Counted from the first letter of the stretch, positions 36,551-45,513 are shown. The stretch: 64,000 bases of DNA from Kitasatospora mediocidica KCTC 9733 (GCF_000744225.1 NZ_JQLN01000004.1:310001-374000); one strand, 5' to 3'. Program-made: numbers and translations. The notes: generated by a model from the sequence alone, not told the origin.

Positions 36551-37219
36551 ATGTCCCCGACGCCACGCGAGGTACTGCAGAGCATCCGGCGGGAGTTCGC
36601 GCCGGCCGACGGCTCGAACCGGCTCATCGCGCCGATCGAGCAGGGCACCGCGCCGCTGGCCGTGCTCGGCGAACTCGCCGCGCAGCAGCACCACGTCATC
36701 ACCAGCGACCGGCGCAGCTTCCTGCTGCTGGCCACCCGCTGCTCGGACTCCCCCGTCGGCGGCTATTTCAGCCGGCTGGCCGACGGCGAGTCCCGGGCGC
36801 TCACCGCACTGGCGGCCTTCACGGCCGGCTGCGGACGGGAGGCGGCGACCGGCCCCGGGCACGAGCCGCTGGCCGGCTGCCAGACCTACCCCAACTACCT
36901 GGCCTGGCTGGCCCTGAACGGCGACCCGATCGCGGTGGTGCTCGCACTGAGCGCCAACTTCGCCGACTGGGGCACGTCCTGTGCGATCACCGCGCGCGCC
37001 CTGCGACGCCGCTACGGCTTCAGCGACGCCTCCTGCGCGTTCTTCGACTTCTTCGCCGTGCCGGCCCCCGAACTGGAGGACGAGGCGCTCTCGGTGATCA
37101 CCGCCGGCGGCCTCACGCCGGAGCGGATCGCCCTGGGCCGGCGCTACGCACGGTTGCTCCAGCACTACGAGCTGCTGTTCTGGAACACCCTCGCCGACCA
37201 GGTCCCCGGCCTGGCCTGA
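36551..37219 (+). CDS. TenA/PQQC-like helical protein
   Basis: A 222-aa all-helical protein of the TenA/THI-4/PqqC superfamily, as commonly found in streptomycetes. Characteristic parts are ITSDRRSFLLLATRCSDSPVGGYFSRLADGE near the start, PNYLAWLALNGDPIAVVLALSANFADWG in the middle and YARLLQHYELLFWNTL at the end. TenA proper is a thiamin-salvage aminopyrimidine hydrolase with a catalytic Cys. Here a Cys appears in CAFFDFFA, so enzymatic function is possible but unproven. GGAGG lies 9 bases before the ATG. Confidence 0.72.
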   Translation: MSPTPREVLQSIRREFAPADGSNRLIAPIEQGTAPLAVLGELAAQQHHVITSDRRSFLLLATRCSDSPVGGYFSRLADGESRALTALAAFTAGCGREAATGPGHEPLAGCQTYPNYLAWLALNGDPIAVVLALSANFADWGTSCAITARALRRRYGFSDASCAFFDFFAVPAPELEDEALSVITAGGLTPERIALGRRYARLLQHYELLFWNTLADQVPGLA

Positions 37220-37316
37220 ACCGCCGGCCGCCGTCTCTGGTTGCCCACCGCACCGCCGAGGGCGCACGCTGGAATGGTCGGCGGGGACCCAGCAAGCTGA
37301 GAAGGCGAGGCGCCGG

Positions 37317-37763
37317 ATGAGCAGGCTCGAAGAGCAGATCGATGTGGACGTGCCGATACAGGTGGCCTGGGAGCAGTTGCACCGCGTCCAGGACTACCCG
37401 CGCTTCGTCGACGGCGTGCTGCACGCCCACACCCACGGCGGCAGCCGGGCCCACCTCGACATCGAGGTGGAGGGCACCGAGCGGGCGTTCGAGACCGAGA
37501 TCACCGACCGGGGCCAGAACCAGGTCATGACCTGGCAGACCATGGACAGCGCCCACCTGAAGGGCACCTTCGCCCTGCTCCCGCTCGACGCCGGGAGCAC
37601 CCGGGTGCAGATCCGCGTCGAGTACGAGCCGGACGCCGTCCGCGAGGCCTTCGGCGGGCCGCACGGCTTCGCCCAGGTCAGCGCGATCGAACGCACCGTG
37701 CGTGCCGACCTGGAGCAGTTCAAGCAGCTGGTCGAGGAGGAACGACCGATGCCGGGCGGCTGA
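37317..37763 (+). CDS. SRPBCC (polyketide-cyclase/START-like) protein
   Basis: A 148-aa single-domain hydrophobic-pocket protein. The opening IDVDVPIQVAWEQLHRVQDYPRFVDGV and the closing C-terminal long helix (AISAIERTVRADLEQFKQLVEEE region) are the standard SRPBCC/polyketide_cyc2 pattern, with the middle strand block DRGQNQVMTWQTMD. It probably binds a lipid-like ligand or acts as a membrane-stress-type protein. GAAGGCGAGG precedes the ATG. No biosynthetic cluster surrounds it. Confidence 0.82.
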   Translation: MSRLEEQIDVDVPIQVAWEQLHRVQDYPRFVDGVLHAHTHGGSRAHLDIEVEGTERAFETEITDRGQNQVMTWQTMDSAHLKGTFALLPLDAGSTRVQIRVEYEPDAVREAFGGPHGFAQVSAIERTVRADLEQFKQLVEEERPMPGG

Positions 37764-37799
37764 CGCCTCCCGTTCACACCTCCCGTTCACGGCTGCGCT

Positions 37800-38852
37800 T
37801 CACCGCCCGCTGCGCAGCACCGCCGTCAGCTCGGCCACGAACTCCTGCGGGCACTCCAGGTGCGGGCTGTGGCCGACGCCCTCGAAGACGACCTCCCGGA
37901 CGCTGCCGCCGGCCGCCGCGTAGCGGTCCAGGATGGCGCGGGTCTGGGACACCATCGGCTGGGCCGGGCAGGCGTGTGAGCCGGGCCAGCCGGGGACAGC
38001 GCCCAGGGCGCCGAGGTGGGCCAGGTCGAAGAGCGAGGTGTCCGAGACGATGACGTCCTCGGCGCCGCGCACCCACAGCACCGGCGGCTTGGCCTGCGCC
38101 GCCTCCAGGTCGTCGATCCGGAAGTGCGTCGGGGCCAGGCAGTTGAGGACGCCGCGGTCCCCGGGGGCGATGCCGGGCCAGGCCTGCGAGGTGCGCGAGT
38201 CGCCCGGGTAGTGGTCGTCGCCGATCCGGGTGGAGAGCATCGCGCCGACGTAGTCGTCGACCGCCGCCGGGTCCAACGTCCGCTTGACGTAGCAGGCTTC
38301 GAGCACGGCGCGCGGAGCCAGCGGGGAGTCGGCGGCGCGCTCACCGGCGGCCAGCAGACGGACGAACTCCGGATTGGCGGTGCCTGCGCCGGAGCCCGCG
38401 CCGTCCGGGTGGTTCAGCCGGCCGTCGATGCCGTGGGTGCCGCCGAAGCCGTACGGCGAGACGGGGTTGACCAGGGTCACCGACCGCAGCCGCGGCGCGT
38501 GGTCGCGCAGCTGCCGCAGCGCCACGCCGCCGCCCAGGCTCCAGCCGACCAGGTGCACCCGGTCCAGCCCGAGGGCGTCCAGGAGCGCGCTGAGGTCGTC
38601 GCTGTAGTCGCTCAGCCCACGGGTGGCGTCCACCGGCAGCGGGTCGCTGTCGCCGAAGCCGCGCAGGTCGGGGGCGATCGGGCGGTATCCAGCGGGCAGG
38701 TCGACCACGGTCCGGTGCCAGAACGGCGCGGCGGAGACGTTGCCGTGCAGGAGGAGTACCGGCTCACCTTCGGAACTTCCTTTCCTCTCAAGGATGTTGA
38801 CGGTCAGTCTGGAGGTCGCCACGCGCCGCGCGGCAAGGGTGGGACGCTGCAT
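37800..38852 (-). CDS. Alpha/beta hydrolase
   Basis: A 350-aa cytosolic alpha/beta-hydrolase. The oxyanion region is LLLHGNVSAAPFWH, the nucleophile elbow GWSLGG, the acid lies near VLWVRGAEDVIV, and the His near VVFEGVGHSPHLE. It could be an esterase, haloalkane-dehalogenase-like or C-C hydrolase. ATG at 38852 is 13 bases after the stop of the upstream lipase gene, and its ribosome site (GAGAGGG) overlaps that stop, so the two are one operon. The open frame extends further upstream but overlaps the lipase and is rejected. Confidence 0.87.
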   Translation of the reverse strand: MQRPTLAARRVATSRLTVNILERKGSSEGEPVLLLHGNVSAAPFWHRTVVDLPAGYRPIAPDLRGFGDSDPLPVDATRGLSDYSDDLSALLDALGLDRVHLVGWSLGGGVALRQLRDHAPRLRSVTLVNPVSPYGFGGTHGIDGRLNHPDGAGSGAGTANPEFVRLLAAGERAADSPLAPRAVLEACYVKRTLDPAAVDDYVGAMLSTRIGDDHYPGDSRTSQAWPGIAPGDRGVLNCLAPTHFRIDDLEAAQAKPPVLWVRGAEDVIVSDTSLFDLAHLGALGAVPGWPGSHACPAQPMVSQTRAILDRYAAAGGSVREVVFEGVGHSPHLECPQEFVAELTAVLRSGR

Positions 38853-38865
38853 GACGGGCACCCTC

Positions 38866-40128
38866 TCAGTTGCCGAGCCAGCTGTCGATCTGGGCGGCGA
38901 CCGCGCCGTTCCAGCCGAGTTCGAGGTGGTTGGCGGCGGCGACCAGGGCGGTGCCGGCGACATCGCCGATCCCGGCGGTGTCCAGCGCGCTGGAGACGAA
39001 GACCACGCCGTCGCTCGGGCCACGGTCCTCGTTGAAGATGCCGACGATGTTCGGCGTCCCGCCGGCCAGCAGGAAGGTCGGAATCGAGGCGGGCACCCCG
39101 GCCTTCTGCAGCGGCGCGACCAACGAGCCCGCGTTGATGGCGGCTTGGATACCGGTGCCGTAGGTGTAGAGGCCCTGGCCGCCGTAGTACGTGGTGTACC
39201 AGTCCTGTTGGGTCTGGTCGACGCCGTAGCTGCCGTCCCAGCGGGCCAGCATCTGCCGCTGGCCCGGGTAGTCGTCGTGGCCCGAGGTGGGCGTGAAGGC
39301 GAACTCCGGGTGGGCGGTGTAGGCGCCGTAGCAGGTCATGTCCAGATGCGGGGAGGGCGCGTTGACGGTGCCGCCGCACTCCGGCCAGATGCTGAAGTCG
39401 TGGGCCCAGCCGTGCGCGTAGGGGTAGTCGTAGCCGCCGTTGGGGCCACCGAGGGTGACCAGCCGGCGGACGTCGCCCGCGTAGCCGCGCCCCCAGGAGG
39501 GCTTGAGCGAGGAGACGTACGCCCGGGCGGACATCTCCCCCTTGCTCCAGCCCACCAGGTCGACCTGCGGGACGCCGAGCTTGGCCCGGATCAACGCCAC
39601 CGCGTCGCCGACCTCCTGGGCCTGCATCAGGTTGTCGCCCTGCTTCTGTGCGAAGCCGATCGCGAAGACCCGGTAGCCGCGGCCCGAAAGGTACTGCATC
39701 AGACCGGTGTCGGGGCAGCTGAGCGCGCCGCAGCCGTAGCCGCCGGACTCACCCGGATCGGCCCAGGCCCGGTCCGGATTGTCGTTGGCGCCGTGCACCA
39801 GCAGGATCGGGACCTGATGCGCGCCGCTGTTCCAGCCGGGCGCGGAGTAGAGCAGGAAGCGGCCGGAGAAGGGCTCCCGCACTCCGCCGAAGAAGGTCAG
39901 CCGCTGGCCGTCCTGGTCGCCGCGGCCGTCCGGCGGGTACTGCTCCTGCTGGTAGCCCGTGGTGGTGTCGAGGTAACGCTCCACGTGGTCCCAGCCGTTG
40001 GCGACCGAGCCGTAGCTCGCCTCCAGTTTCAGGTAGGCCGGCGCCGAGGCCGAGGCGGGCAGCGCCCCGGCGAACGCCGTCACCAACGACAGCAGTACTG
40101 CGAGAATCCAGCCGCCTCGTGCCCGCAC
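38866..40128 (-). CDS. Secreted lipase/esterase (alpha/beta hydrolase)
   Basis: A 420-aa exported hydrolase. Residues 1-28 are a signal peptide (GGWILAVLLSLVTAFAGALPASASA). VPILLVHGANDNPDRAW is the oxyanion strand, VDLVGWSKGEMSARAY the nucleophile elbow with Ser, and the C-terminal NHLELGWNGAV supplies the His. It is probably related to the extracellular triacylglycerol lipase/EstA-type enzymes of actinomycetes. GTG at 40128 has GGGGAG about 10 bases before it. It is co-transcribed with the downstream alpha/beta hydrolase. A small GTGTGG/CCACAC dyad (40237-40249) lies in the gap just upstream. Confidence 0.82.
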   Translation of the reverse strand: MRARGGWILAVLLSLVTAFAGALPASASAPAYLKLEASYGSVANGWDHVERYLDTTTGYQQEQYPPDGRGDQDGQRLTFFGGVREPFSGRFLLYSAPGWNSGAHQVPILLVHGANDNPDRAWADPGESGGYGCGALSCPDTGLMQYLSGRGYRVFAIGFAQKQGDNLMQAQEVGDAVALIRAKLGVPQVDLVGWSKGEMSARAYVSSLKPSWGRGYAGDVRRLVTLGGPNGGYDYPYAHGWAHDFSIWPECGGTVNAPSPHLDMTCYGAYTAHPEFAFTPTSGHDDYPGQRQMLARWDGSYGVDQTQQDWYTTYYGGQGLYTYGTGIQAAINAGSLVAPLQKAGVPASIPTFLLAGGTPNIVGIFNEDRGPSDGVVFVSSALDTAGIGDVAGTALVAAANHLELGWNGAVAAQIDSWLGN

Positions 40129-40259
40129 CGCGCGTCAACTCCCCTGGTCTGCGGGGCCGGGAGCGGCCCGGGCGACACCCTAGGGGCAGCGGGCGGCCCC
40201 ACCCATGTGGGCGGGCCACAGCTGCGGGCGACCACTGTGTGGGCCACACCCCTGGTCGC

Positions 40260-41105
40260 TCAGCCCTGCTCCGCCCCCACCCGCTCGGCGGTGACGAATC
40301 GGGCCTGCGGGGAGACGTAGTCCGGACGGCCGTACGAGGCGGCGGCCTCCGCCCGGTCGTGCCGGACGGCCTGCCAGCCGTCGCGGGCCAGCCAGTCGAC
40401 CGGGTCCTCGTCCAGACCGCCGCGCCACAGGGCGGCCACCGCCGCCAGCTCGGGCGCCACCTGGTCCTGGCCGCGCAGCTCGCGGTCCCGGCGGCCGGCG
40501 CCGTGCGTGAGCGCCAACCGACTGCCCGGGGCCGACAGTTCGCCGACGACCGTGAGCAGCCGGGCGGCGTCGGCCGCGTCCAGGTAGATCAGCAGCCCCT
40601 CGATCAGCCAGACCGAGCGGGCCGCCGGGTCGAAGCCCGCGCCGGTCAGCACCGCGGCCCAGTCCTCGCGCAGGTCGGCGACCAGCGAGCTGCGCCGGCA
40701 GGCGGGGACGGCGCCCTGCTCGGCCAGCACCCGCTCCTTGAACGCCGAGATCTCGGGCAGGTCGATCTCGAATAAGCTCACCCCGTCCGGCCAGGGCAGC
40801 CGGAAGGCCCGGGTGTCCAGACCCGCGGCCGGCACCACCACCTGCGTGCAGCCCTCGGCTGTGGCCCGCAGCAGGTAGTCGTCGAAGAAACGGGTGCGCA
40901 CCACCAGGTGGCGGGCCATCGCGACCAGCCCGGGCGCCACCTCGCCGGGCTTGGGCTCGGCCGGCTCGCCGTACGCGGCGGTGACGAAGGCGGCGGCGTA
41001 CGGGTCGTCGAAGAGCCGGTCGGGGCGCCGGCTCTCGATCGCCCGGGCCCGCGCCACACCGAGCGCCGTGTGGCCAACGCCCTCAGGAATTCCATGGGTT
41101 GTCAT
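40260..41105 (-). CDS. SAM-dependent methyltransferase, TIGR00027/LCM type
   Basis: A 281-aa leucine-carboxyl-methyltransferase-like protein common in actinobacteria. EGVGHTALGVARARAIESRRPDRLFDDPYA at the N-terminus is the family signature. QVVVPAAGLDTRAFRLPWPDG is the SAM motif I and SVWLIEGLLIYLDAADAARLL the conserved lower block. The acceptor is unknown. ATG at 41105 is chosen; ATG at 41114 is in frame three codons earlier. A 22-bp hairpin ends only 6-15 bases upstream of these starts, so a normal promoter and leader can hardly fit. Confidence 0.85.
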   Translation of the reverse strand: MTTHGIPEGVGHTALGVARARAIESRRPDRLFDDPYAAAFVTAAYGEPAEPKPGEVAPGLVAMARHLVVRTRFFDDYLLRATAEGCTQVVVPAAGLDTRAFRLPWPDGVSLFEIDLPEISAFKERVLAEQGAVPACRRSSLVADLREDWAAVLTGAGFDPAARSVWLIEGLLIYLDAADAARLLTVVGELSAPGSRLALTHGAGRRDRELRGQDQVAPELAAVAALWRGGLDEDPVDWLARDGWQAVRHDRAEAAASYGRPDYVSPQARFVTAERVGAEQG

Positions 41106-41119
41106 GCTGCGCATGCTAC

Positions 41120-41167
41120 GACGGCCGACGCCGCCCAGGTCGGGTGACCTGGGCGGCGTCGGCCGTC
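41120..41167. terminator. Perfect 22-bp hairpin, GGGT loop, abutting the methyltransferase start
   Basis: Arms 41120-41141 and 41146-41167 are exactly complementary. It lies 37 bases past the permease stop (minus strand) and directly before the methyltransferase start on the same strand. It most likely ends the permease transcript. Confidence 0.8.
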
Positions 41168-41204
41168 ATGCGGGTGCTACGAGTACTTCAGTGGTGCGGT
41201 GCTG

Positions 41205-42848
41205 TCAGTGACCGCCCTCGTCGACGACCTCGACGTCGGCGATGTTCCGCTCGATCTCCTCGGCGGGCAGCGCCACGGCGCGGGCCCAGTAGTAGATGGC
41301 GAGAGAGAAGACCGCGACCAGGCCCATGTCCCACCAGAGCGGGATGTTGTTCTTGGCGTTGGGGCCGAAACCACCCTGCCAGGAGATAAGGCCCATGCCG
41401 ACCAGGTAAGCCGGCAGCCACTGCGCGGCCTTCCAGTTGAGCCGGGGCGCGTTCGGAAGCCGCTTCTTGATCGCGTACGCGGCGTAGGAGCCGAGCAGCA
41501 GGTAGCCGAGCAGGATCGCGACGCCCAGACGCCACAGGGTGTCCCAGCCGTCCCAGTACATGATCAGACCGGCAACCACGAACGAGAGCGGGGAGATGAT
41601 CTCGCCCAGCGGCAGCCGGTAGGGGCGCTCACGGTCCGGCAGTCGCTTGCGCAGCACTCCGAGCGCGAGCGGGGCGCCGGCGTACATCAGCACACTGGCC
41701 GAGGTGATGAAACCGACCAGCGCCTGCCAGCTGGGAAAGGGCAGGAAGCAGATCACGCCGGTGGCGAAGGAGATGATCAGGCCGAACCACGGCACGCCGC
41801 GGGTGTCGGTGCGCTCGAACAGCTGGGGAGCGTAGCCGTTCTTGGCCAGGCCGTAGGAGATCCGCGACGTGGAGGTGGTGTAGATGAGACCGGTTCCTGC
41901 CGGGGAGATCACTGCATCCACGTACAGCACCCAGGCCAGCACACCCAGGCCGACGACGGTGGCCAGACCGGCGAACGGACCCTGGATTCCCTGATAGGCG
42001 AGGTTGGCCCAGCCGTGGACGAAGGAGCTGCCGGGCAGGGCGCCGATGTAGACGACCTGGAGCAGGGTGTAGATGACCGCGCCGATGAAGACCGAACCGA
42101 TCACCGCGCGCGGGATGTCCCGCTTGGGGTTCTTGCTCTCACCGGAGAGCTGGATCGCCTGCTCGAAGCCGAGCAGCGCGAAGATGATGCCGCTGGTGCT
42201 GATCGCGCCCAGCACACCCTTGACACCGAACGGCGCGAAGCCGTGTGAGGTGAAGTTGCCCGGGTGGAAGTTGCTGATCGCGAGCACGAAGATCGTCACC
42301 AGCGGGATGGCGACCTTCCACCAGGTGGCGACGCTGTTAGTGCGGGCCAGCAGGCGGACGCCGAGGAAGTTGACGGCCACGAAGACCGCCATCAGCAGCA
42401 CCGAGACTGCGAAGCCCGACTTGGTCAGGGTGCCGTTGGTGTTGAGGAAGCCGGTCGCGAAGGACCAGTGACCGGCGTAGCCGATCATGGCCTGAACCTC
42501 GATCGGCGCCACAGTGGCCGCCTGAAGCCAGGAGAACCAGCCGAAGGACATGCCGGCCAGTCCGCCGAAGGTGTAGTGCGGGTAGCGAGCCGTGCCGCCT
42601 GCTACCGGGAACATCCCCCCGAGCTCCGCGTGGACCAGTGCGAGCAGCACGATCGCGACGGCCCCGATCCCCCACGAGATGACGGCCGCCGGTCCGGCGA
42701 CGACCACCGCGCCCTTGGCTCCGAACAGCCAGCCCGAGCCGATGATCGAGCCGACCGACGCCCAGAGCAGGCCGATCAGTCCGATCTCGCGGCGGAGCTT
42801 GCTCCCCGATCCGGAGGTAGGCGGAGATATTGTGTCAACAACTGCCAT
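41205..42848 (-). CDS. APC-family amino-acid permease
   Basis: A 547-aa polytopic membrane transporter with about 12-14 helices. The first helix IGLIGLLWASVGSIIGSGWLFG holds the GSG backbone-break motif that binds amino-acid substrates in the APC superfamily, and helix 6 carries ISTSGIIFALLGFEQAIQLSGESKNPKRDIPRAV. A long C-terminal cytosolic tail is acidic. Length and motif spelling resemble the aspartate/proton symporter group (AspP/YveA), but substrate is inference. ATG at 42848 has GAGGG before it. The long upstream gap (42849-43456) is its probable promoter region. Confidence 0.88.
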   Translation of the reverse strand: MAVVDTISPPTSGSGSKLRREIGLIGLLWASVGSIIGSGWLFGAKGAVVVAGPAAVISWGIGAVAIVLLALVHAELGGMFPVAGGTARYPHYTFGGLAGMSFGWFSWLQAATVAPIEVQAMIGYAGHWSFATGFLNTNGTLTKSGFAVSVLLMAVFVAVNFLGVRLLARTNSVATWWKVAIPLVTIFVLAISNFHPGNFTSHGFAPFGVKGVLGAISTSGIIFALLGFEQAIQLSGESKNPKRDIPRAVIGSVFIGAVIYTLLQVVYIGALPGSSFVHGWANLAYQGIQGPFAGLATVVGLGVLAWVLYVDAVISPAGTGLIYTTSTSRISYGLAKNGYAPQLFERTDTRGVPWFGLIISFATGVICFLPFPSWQALVGFITSASVLMYAGAPLALGVLRKRLPDRERPYRLPLGEIISPLSFVVAGLIMYWDGWDTLWRLGVAILLGYLLLGSYAAYAIKKRLPNAPRLNWKAAQWLPAYLVGMGLISWQGGFGPNAKNNIPLWWDMGLVAVFSLAIYYWARAVALPAEEIERNIADVEVVDEGGH

Positions 42849-43039
42849 GTCACGAACCCTCTTCAATGACGGCGGAGTGAGAGTGGCCAAACGCTAACCG
42901 CCGATTAGGGATCTGCAAAGACCCAATGGCCGAATAGTTACGTTCGAGTGACCTCATAGCATGAAACTCTCAATTCGTCGCACCATGCCCACGAGACGGC
43001 ATCTGCGCAGGTCAGAGCAGCTGGTGACGCCCACTGACA

Positions 43040-43055
43040 ACTTTAGAGCTAAAGT
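43040..43055. promoter_or_regulatory. Palindromic operator-like site ACTTTAG-AG-CTAAAGT
   Basis: Two perfect 7-base arms with a 2-base centre, very A+T-rich for this genome, about 190 bases upstream of the permease start. The spacing and form suit a MarR or GntR-type dimer. No such regulator is in the window. Confidence 0.45.
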
Positions 43056-43429
43056 CTGGACCAATATTTGAGGATGATTTGAGCTTTCTCCCGCCGGGGC
43101 TCATAGCCTTCGTCGGGGACGCATGGCGATGCGGATCCAATTCATCCGCCGGAAATACTCTTAACGCCCTCCATACGCTCACCGGCGAAGGGACTTGACG
43201 GACCGTCAGATCCGCGAGGGGCGCGGCCGGGATGGGCGGCGCGCACTAATACCCACGACGGGCGGCGCGAAAACCTCACCTCCGGCAACGCCGACGGCAC
43301 CCAGCGTTACGCCTTTCGGGTCGGCGATCTGGCATCCTCACCCGTTCGACGGCGTGTCGCCGTCGCCCCTGCCGCCCGCGACCGGCCCGACCTTGATTGC
43401 ACGGCCGGGCTGAGGCAGGCTCAGAGCCT

Positions 43430-43439
43430 GTGTCGACAC
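43430..43439. promoter_or_regulatory. Palindrome GTGTCGACAC directly upstream of the conserved unknown gene
   Basis: A perfect 10-base palindrome ending 17 bases before the ATG, immediately after another dyad (43417-43429). At this position a bound repressor would block initiation. Confidence 0.35.
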
Positions 43440-43456
43440 GTATAAGGACGGGACCC

Positions 43457-44314
43457 ATGACGACCCACCGGAGCGCCGTGCCCCCGCTCTTCAGCGGACT
43501 CTGCGACGACGCCGCGATCTTCCCGCCCGGGGAGCTGCCGCTGGAGCAGGCCGTTCCCGCGCACCTGGTGCACCGCACCGCCTGGTACGCGGAGCTGGTG
43601 GGCCCCTTCCTGTGCGGCGCCGGCGGACTGGCGACGCTGGTCGCCCAGGACCCCGAGGACCTGCGGATCGGCGTGATCGTGCCCAGTGGCAGCACCGGCC
43701 TCGAGCCGGCACTGCGGGCCGCGGCAGCCGGGCGCGGCCTGCGGGTGGTAGGCGCCGAGGTCGCCGCCGACCCGGGCGTCGAGGCCGCCGAAGGAGTCCG
43801 CCGGGTGCTGGCCGCGTACGAGGCACTGCTGCCGGAGGGCGCCGCAGGCGCCGTCGAGGTGCCGCGCGGGCCCGGCGTCCCGGCCGCCCTGGACGTGCTG
43901 GCCGGGACGCCGTACCGCGCGAAGTTCCGCACCGGCGGGACGGCGGCCGCAGCCTTCCCGAGCGAGGACGAGCTCGCCGCGTTCCTGCTGGCCTGCGCCG
44001 AGCGCGAGCTGGCGTTCAAGTGCACCGCCGGTCTGCACAACGCACTGCGGCACACCGACCCGGCCACCGGCTTCGAGCACCACGGGTTCCTCAACGTCCT
44101 GCTGGCGACCCACGCGGCGGCCGAGGGCGGCACCCGGGCCGAGCTGGCCGAGCTTCTCGCCGAGCGCTCCGGGACCGTCCTGGCCGGCCTCGCCGAGAAG
44201 CTGACGGACGATCAGATCGCCGCCACCCGGCGGGGATTCACCGCCTTCGGCACCTGCAGCGTGATCGAACCGCTGGACGACCTGATCGCCCTGGGCCTGA
44301 TCAGCGCCCCCTGA
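43457..44314 (+). CDS. Conserved actinobacterial protein of unknown function
   Basis: A 285-aa soluble protein. I do not recognise a named family. It has recognisable conserved-looking blocks: FSGLCDDAAIFPPGELPLEQAV at the start, YRAKFRTGGTAAAAFPSEDELAAFL in the middle and LAFKCTAGLHNALRHTD with HHGFLNVLLATHA after it. The Lys- and His-rich blocks could line an active site. AAGGACGGG lies 8 bases before the ATG. The gene stands alone between a dyad-rich upstream region and a strong terminator. Confidence 0.75.
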   Translation: MTTHRSAVPPLFSGLCDDAAIFPPGELPLEQAVPAHLVHRTAWYAELVGPFLCGAGGLATLVAQDPEDLRIGVIVPSGSTGLEPALRAAAAGRGLRVVGAEVAADPGVEAAEGVRRVLAAYEALLPEGAAGAVEVPRGPGVPAALDVLAGTPYRAKFRTGGTAAAAFPSEDELAAFLLACAERELAFKCTAGLHNALRHTDPATGFEHHGFLNVLLATHAAAEGGTRAELAELLAERSGTVLAGLAEKLTDDQIAATRRGFTAFGTCSVIEPLDDLIALGLISAP

Positions 44315-44346
44315 CAGAGCAGCGCCCCCAGGCGAGGAAGTTCCGC

Positions 44347-44382
44347 GACGGCGTGCCGGTGACGAGTCACCGGCACGCCGTC
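44347..44382. terminator. 16-bp perfect hairpin after the conserved unknown gene
   Basis: Arms 44347-44362 and 44367-44382 with a CGAG loop, 32 bases after the stop. It separates this gene from the S41 peptidase gene. Confidence 0.85.
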
Positions 44383-44487
44383 GGCGTGTTCGCACCGATT
44401 TAAGCGTCGAGATTTGTTGACGCTTTCATTGAACCCATGATCTACTCCTCTCGAACGCACCGCCACACGCTTCCAGGGGGAAACGCC

Positions 44488-45513
44488 ATGACCCAGCTCC
44501 AGCCCGCAGAGATCACCGCCGTCATCGGCGAGACCCGCCGTCTGGTCGTCGAGCGGTACGTCTTCCCCGAGGTCGGCGCCCAGCTGGCCGCACTGCTCGA
44601 CGACCGCCTCGCCGCAGGCCGCTACCACCAGGCGGCGGACCCGGCGGAGTTGGGCCGGCTGGCCACCGAGGACCTGCAGTCGGTCAACAACGACCGCCAC
44701 CTGCGGCTGAAGTTCCACCCCCGCCCGATACCGGACGGCGCGGACGGCGCCGTGCTGGCCGAGATGACCCACGCCGCCGACCTCTCGCTCGGCGGCGTGC
44801 CGAAGATCGAGCGGCTCGCCGGCGGTGTCGCACTCCTGGAGCTGGCCCCGATCCTGTTCCCGCTCTCGATGACCGGCGAGTCGGTGACCGCCGCGCTCAA
44901 CCTGGTGGCCCGCGCCGAAGCGCTCGTCATCGACCTGCGTGCCTGCGTCGGCGGCCACCCCAACACCGTGGCCCAGATCGCCAGTTACCTGCTCGACCAG
45001 CCGACCCACCTGAACACCCTGTACGACCGCGAGGACGACGACTACATCCAGTTCTGGAGCCTGCCGTACGTGCCGGGCGCGAAGTTCGGCGGCGAGAAGC
45101 CGCTCTACCTGCTGACCAGCCGGGCCACCTTCTCGGGTGGCGAGGAACTCACCTACGACCTCCAGCAGTTGGGCCGGGCCGTAGTGGTCGGCGAGCGTAC
45201 CGGCGGCGGCGCGAACCCGCGCCAGGGCTTCACCGTCCACCCACACCTGGAGGCGACGATCCCGGTCGCCCGCGCCATCAACCCGACCTCCGGCGACAAC
45301 TGGGAGGGCACCGGCATCACCCCCGACATCGAGACCGCGCCGGCCGACGCCCTCGACGTCGCGTACCGGGCGGCGCTGGCCGCGGTGGCCGCCCGCGACG
45401 TCGACTCCCCCTCCGCCGACGAGGCCCGCCGGGCCGTCGCGGCGCTCACCGCACCCACGGCGGCCACCGGCCCCGACGCGTCCGCCGCCCGGTCCGCGAG
45501 CACCCCGCTGTAA
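44488..45513 (+). CDS. S41-family peptidase (IRBP/Tsp-like core)
   Basis: A 341-aa protein without signal peptide, hence cytosolic. The N-terminal helical part (ITAVIGETRRLVVERYVFPEVGAQLAALL) matches the S41/interphotoreceptor-binding-type lead domain. The catalytic core follows with LVIDLRACVGGHPN, LTSRATFSGGEELTYDL containing the candidate Ser nucleophile, and GERTGGGANP. The PDZ domain of Tsp proteases is absent. The end is an Ala/Thr-rich tail. AGGGGG lies 7 bases before the ATG at 44488. The substrate is unknown; these occur widely as non-essential peptidases. Confidence 0.85.
   Translation: MTQLQPAEITAVIGETRRLVVERYVFPEVGAQLAALLDDRLAAGRYHQAADPAELGRLATEDLQSVNNDRHLRLKFHPRPIPDGADGAVLAEMTHAADLSLGGVPKIERLAGGVALLELAPILFPLSMTGESVTAALNLVARAEALVIDLRACVGGHPNTVAQIASYLLDQPTHLNTLYDREDDDYIQFWSLPYVPGAKFGGEKPLYLLTSRATFSGGEELTYDLQQLGRAVVVGERTGGGANPRQGFTVHPHLEATIPVARAINPTSGDNWEGTGITPDIETAPADALDVAYRAALAAVAARDVDSPSADEARRAVAALTAPTAATGPDASAARSASTPL

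Larger units (their letters stand above)
42849..43456. other. 608-base intergenic region between divergent permease and conserved unknown gene
   Basis: I see no convincing gene here. It is notably A+T-richer near the permease. It holds several dyads: 43040-43055, GCGGAT/ATCCGC at 43131-43149, TGACGG-A-CCGTCA at 43196-43208 just after a TTGACG, AGGCTC-A-GAGCCT at 43417-43429 and GTGTCGACAC at 43430-43439. It looks like a heavily regulated divergent promoter. Confidence 0.55.

Noticed and set aside
43195..43413. 72-codon open frame in the permease upstream region
   Set aside because: Pro/Thr-rich, no ribosome site, TTG start, overlaps several dyads; more likely regulatory DNA.
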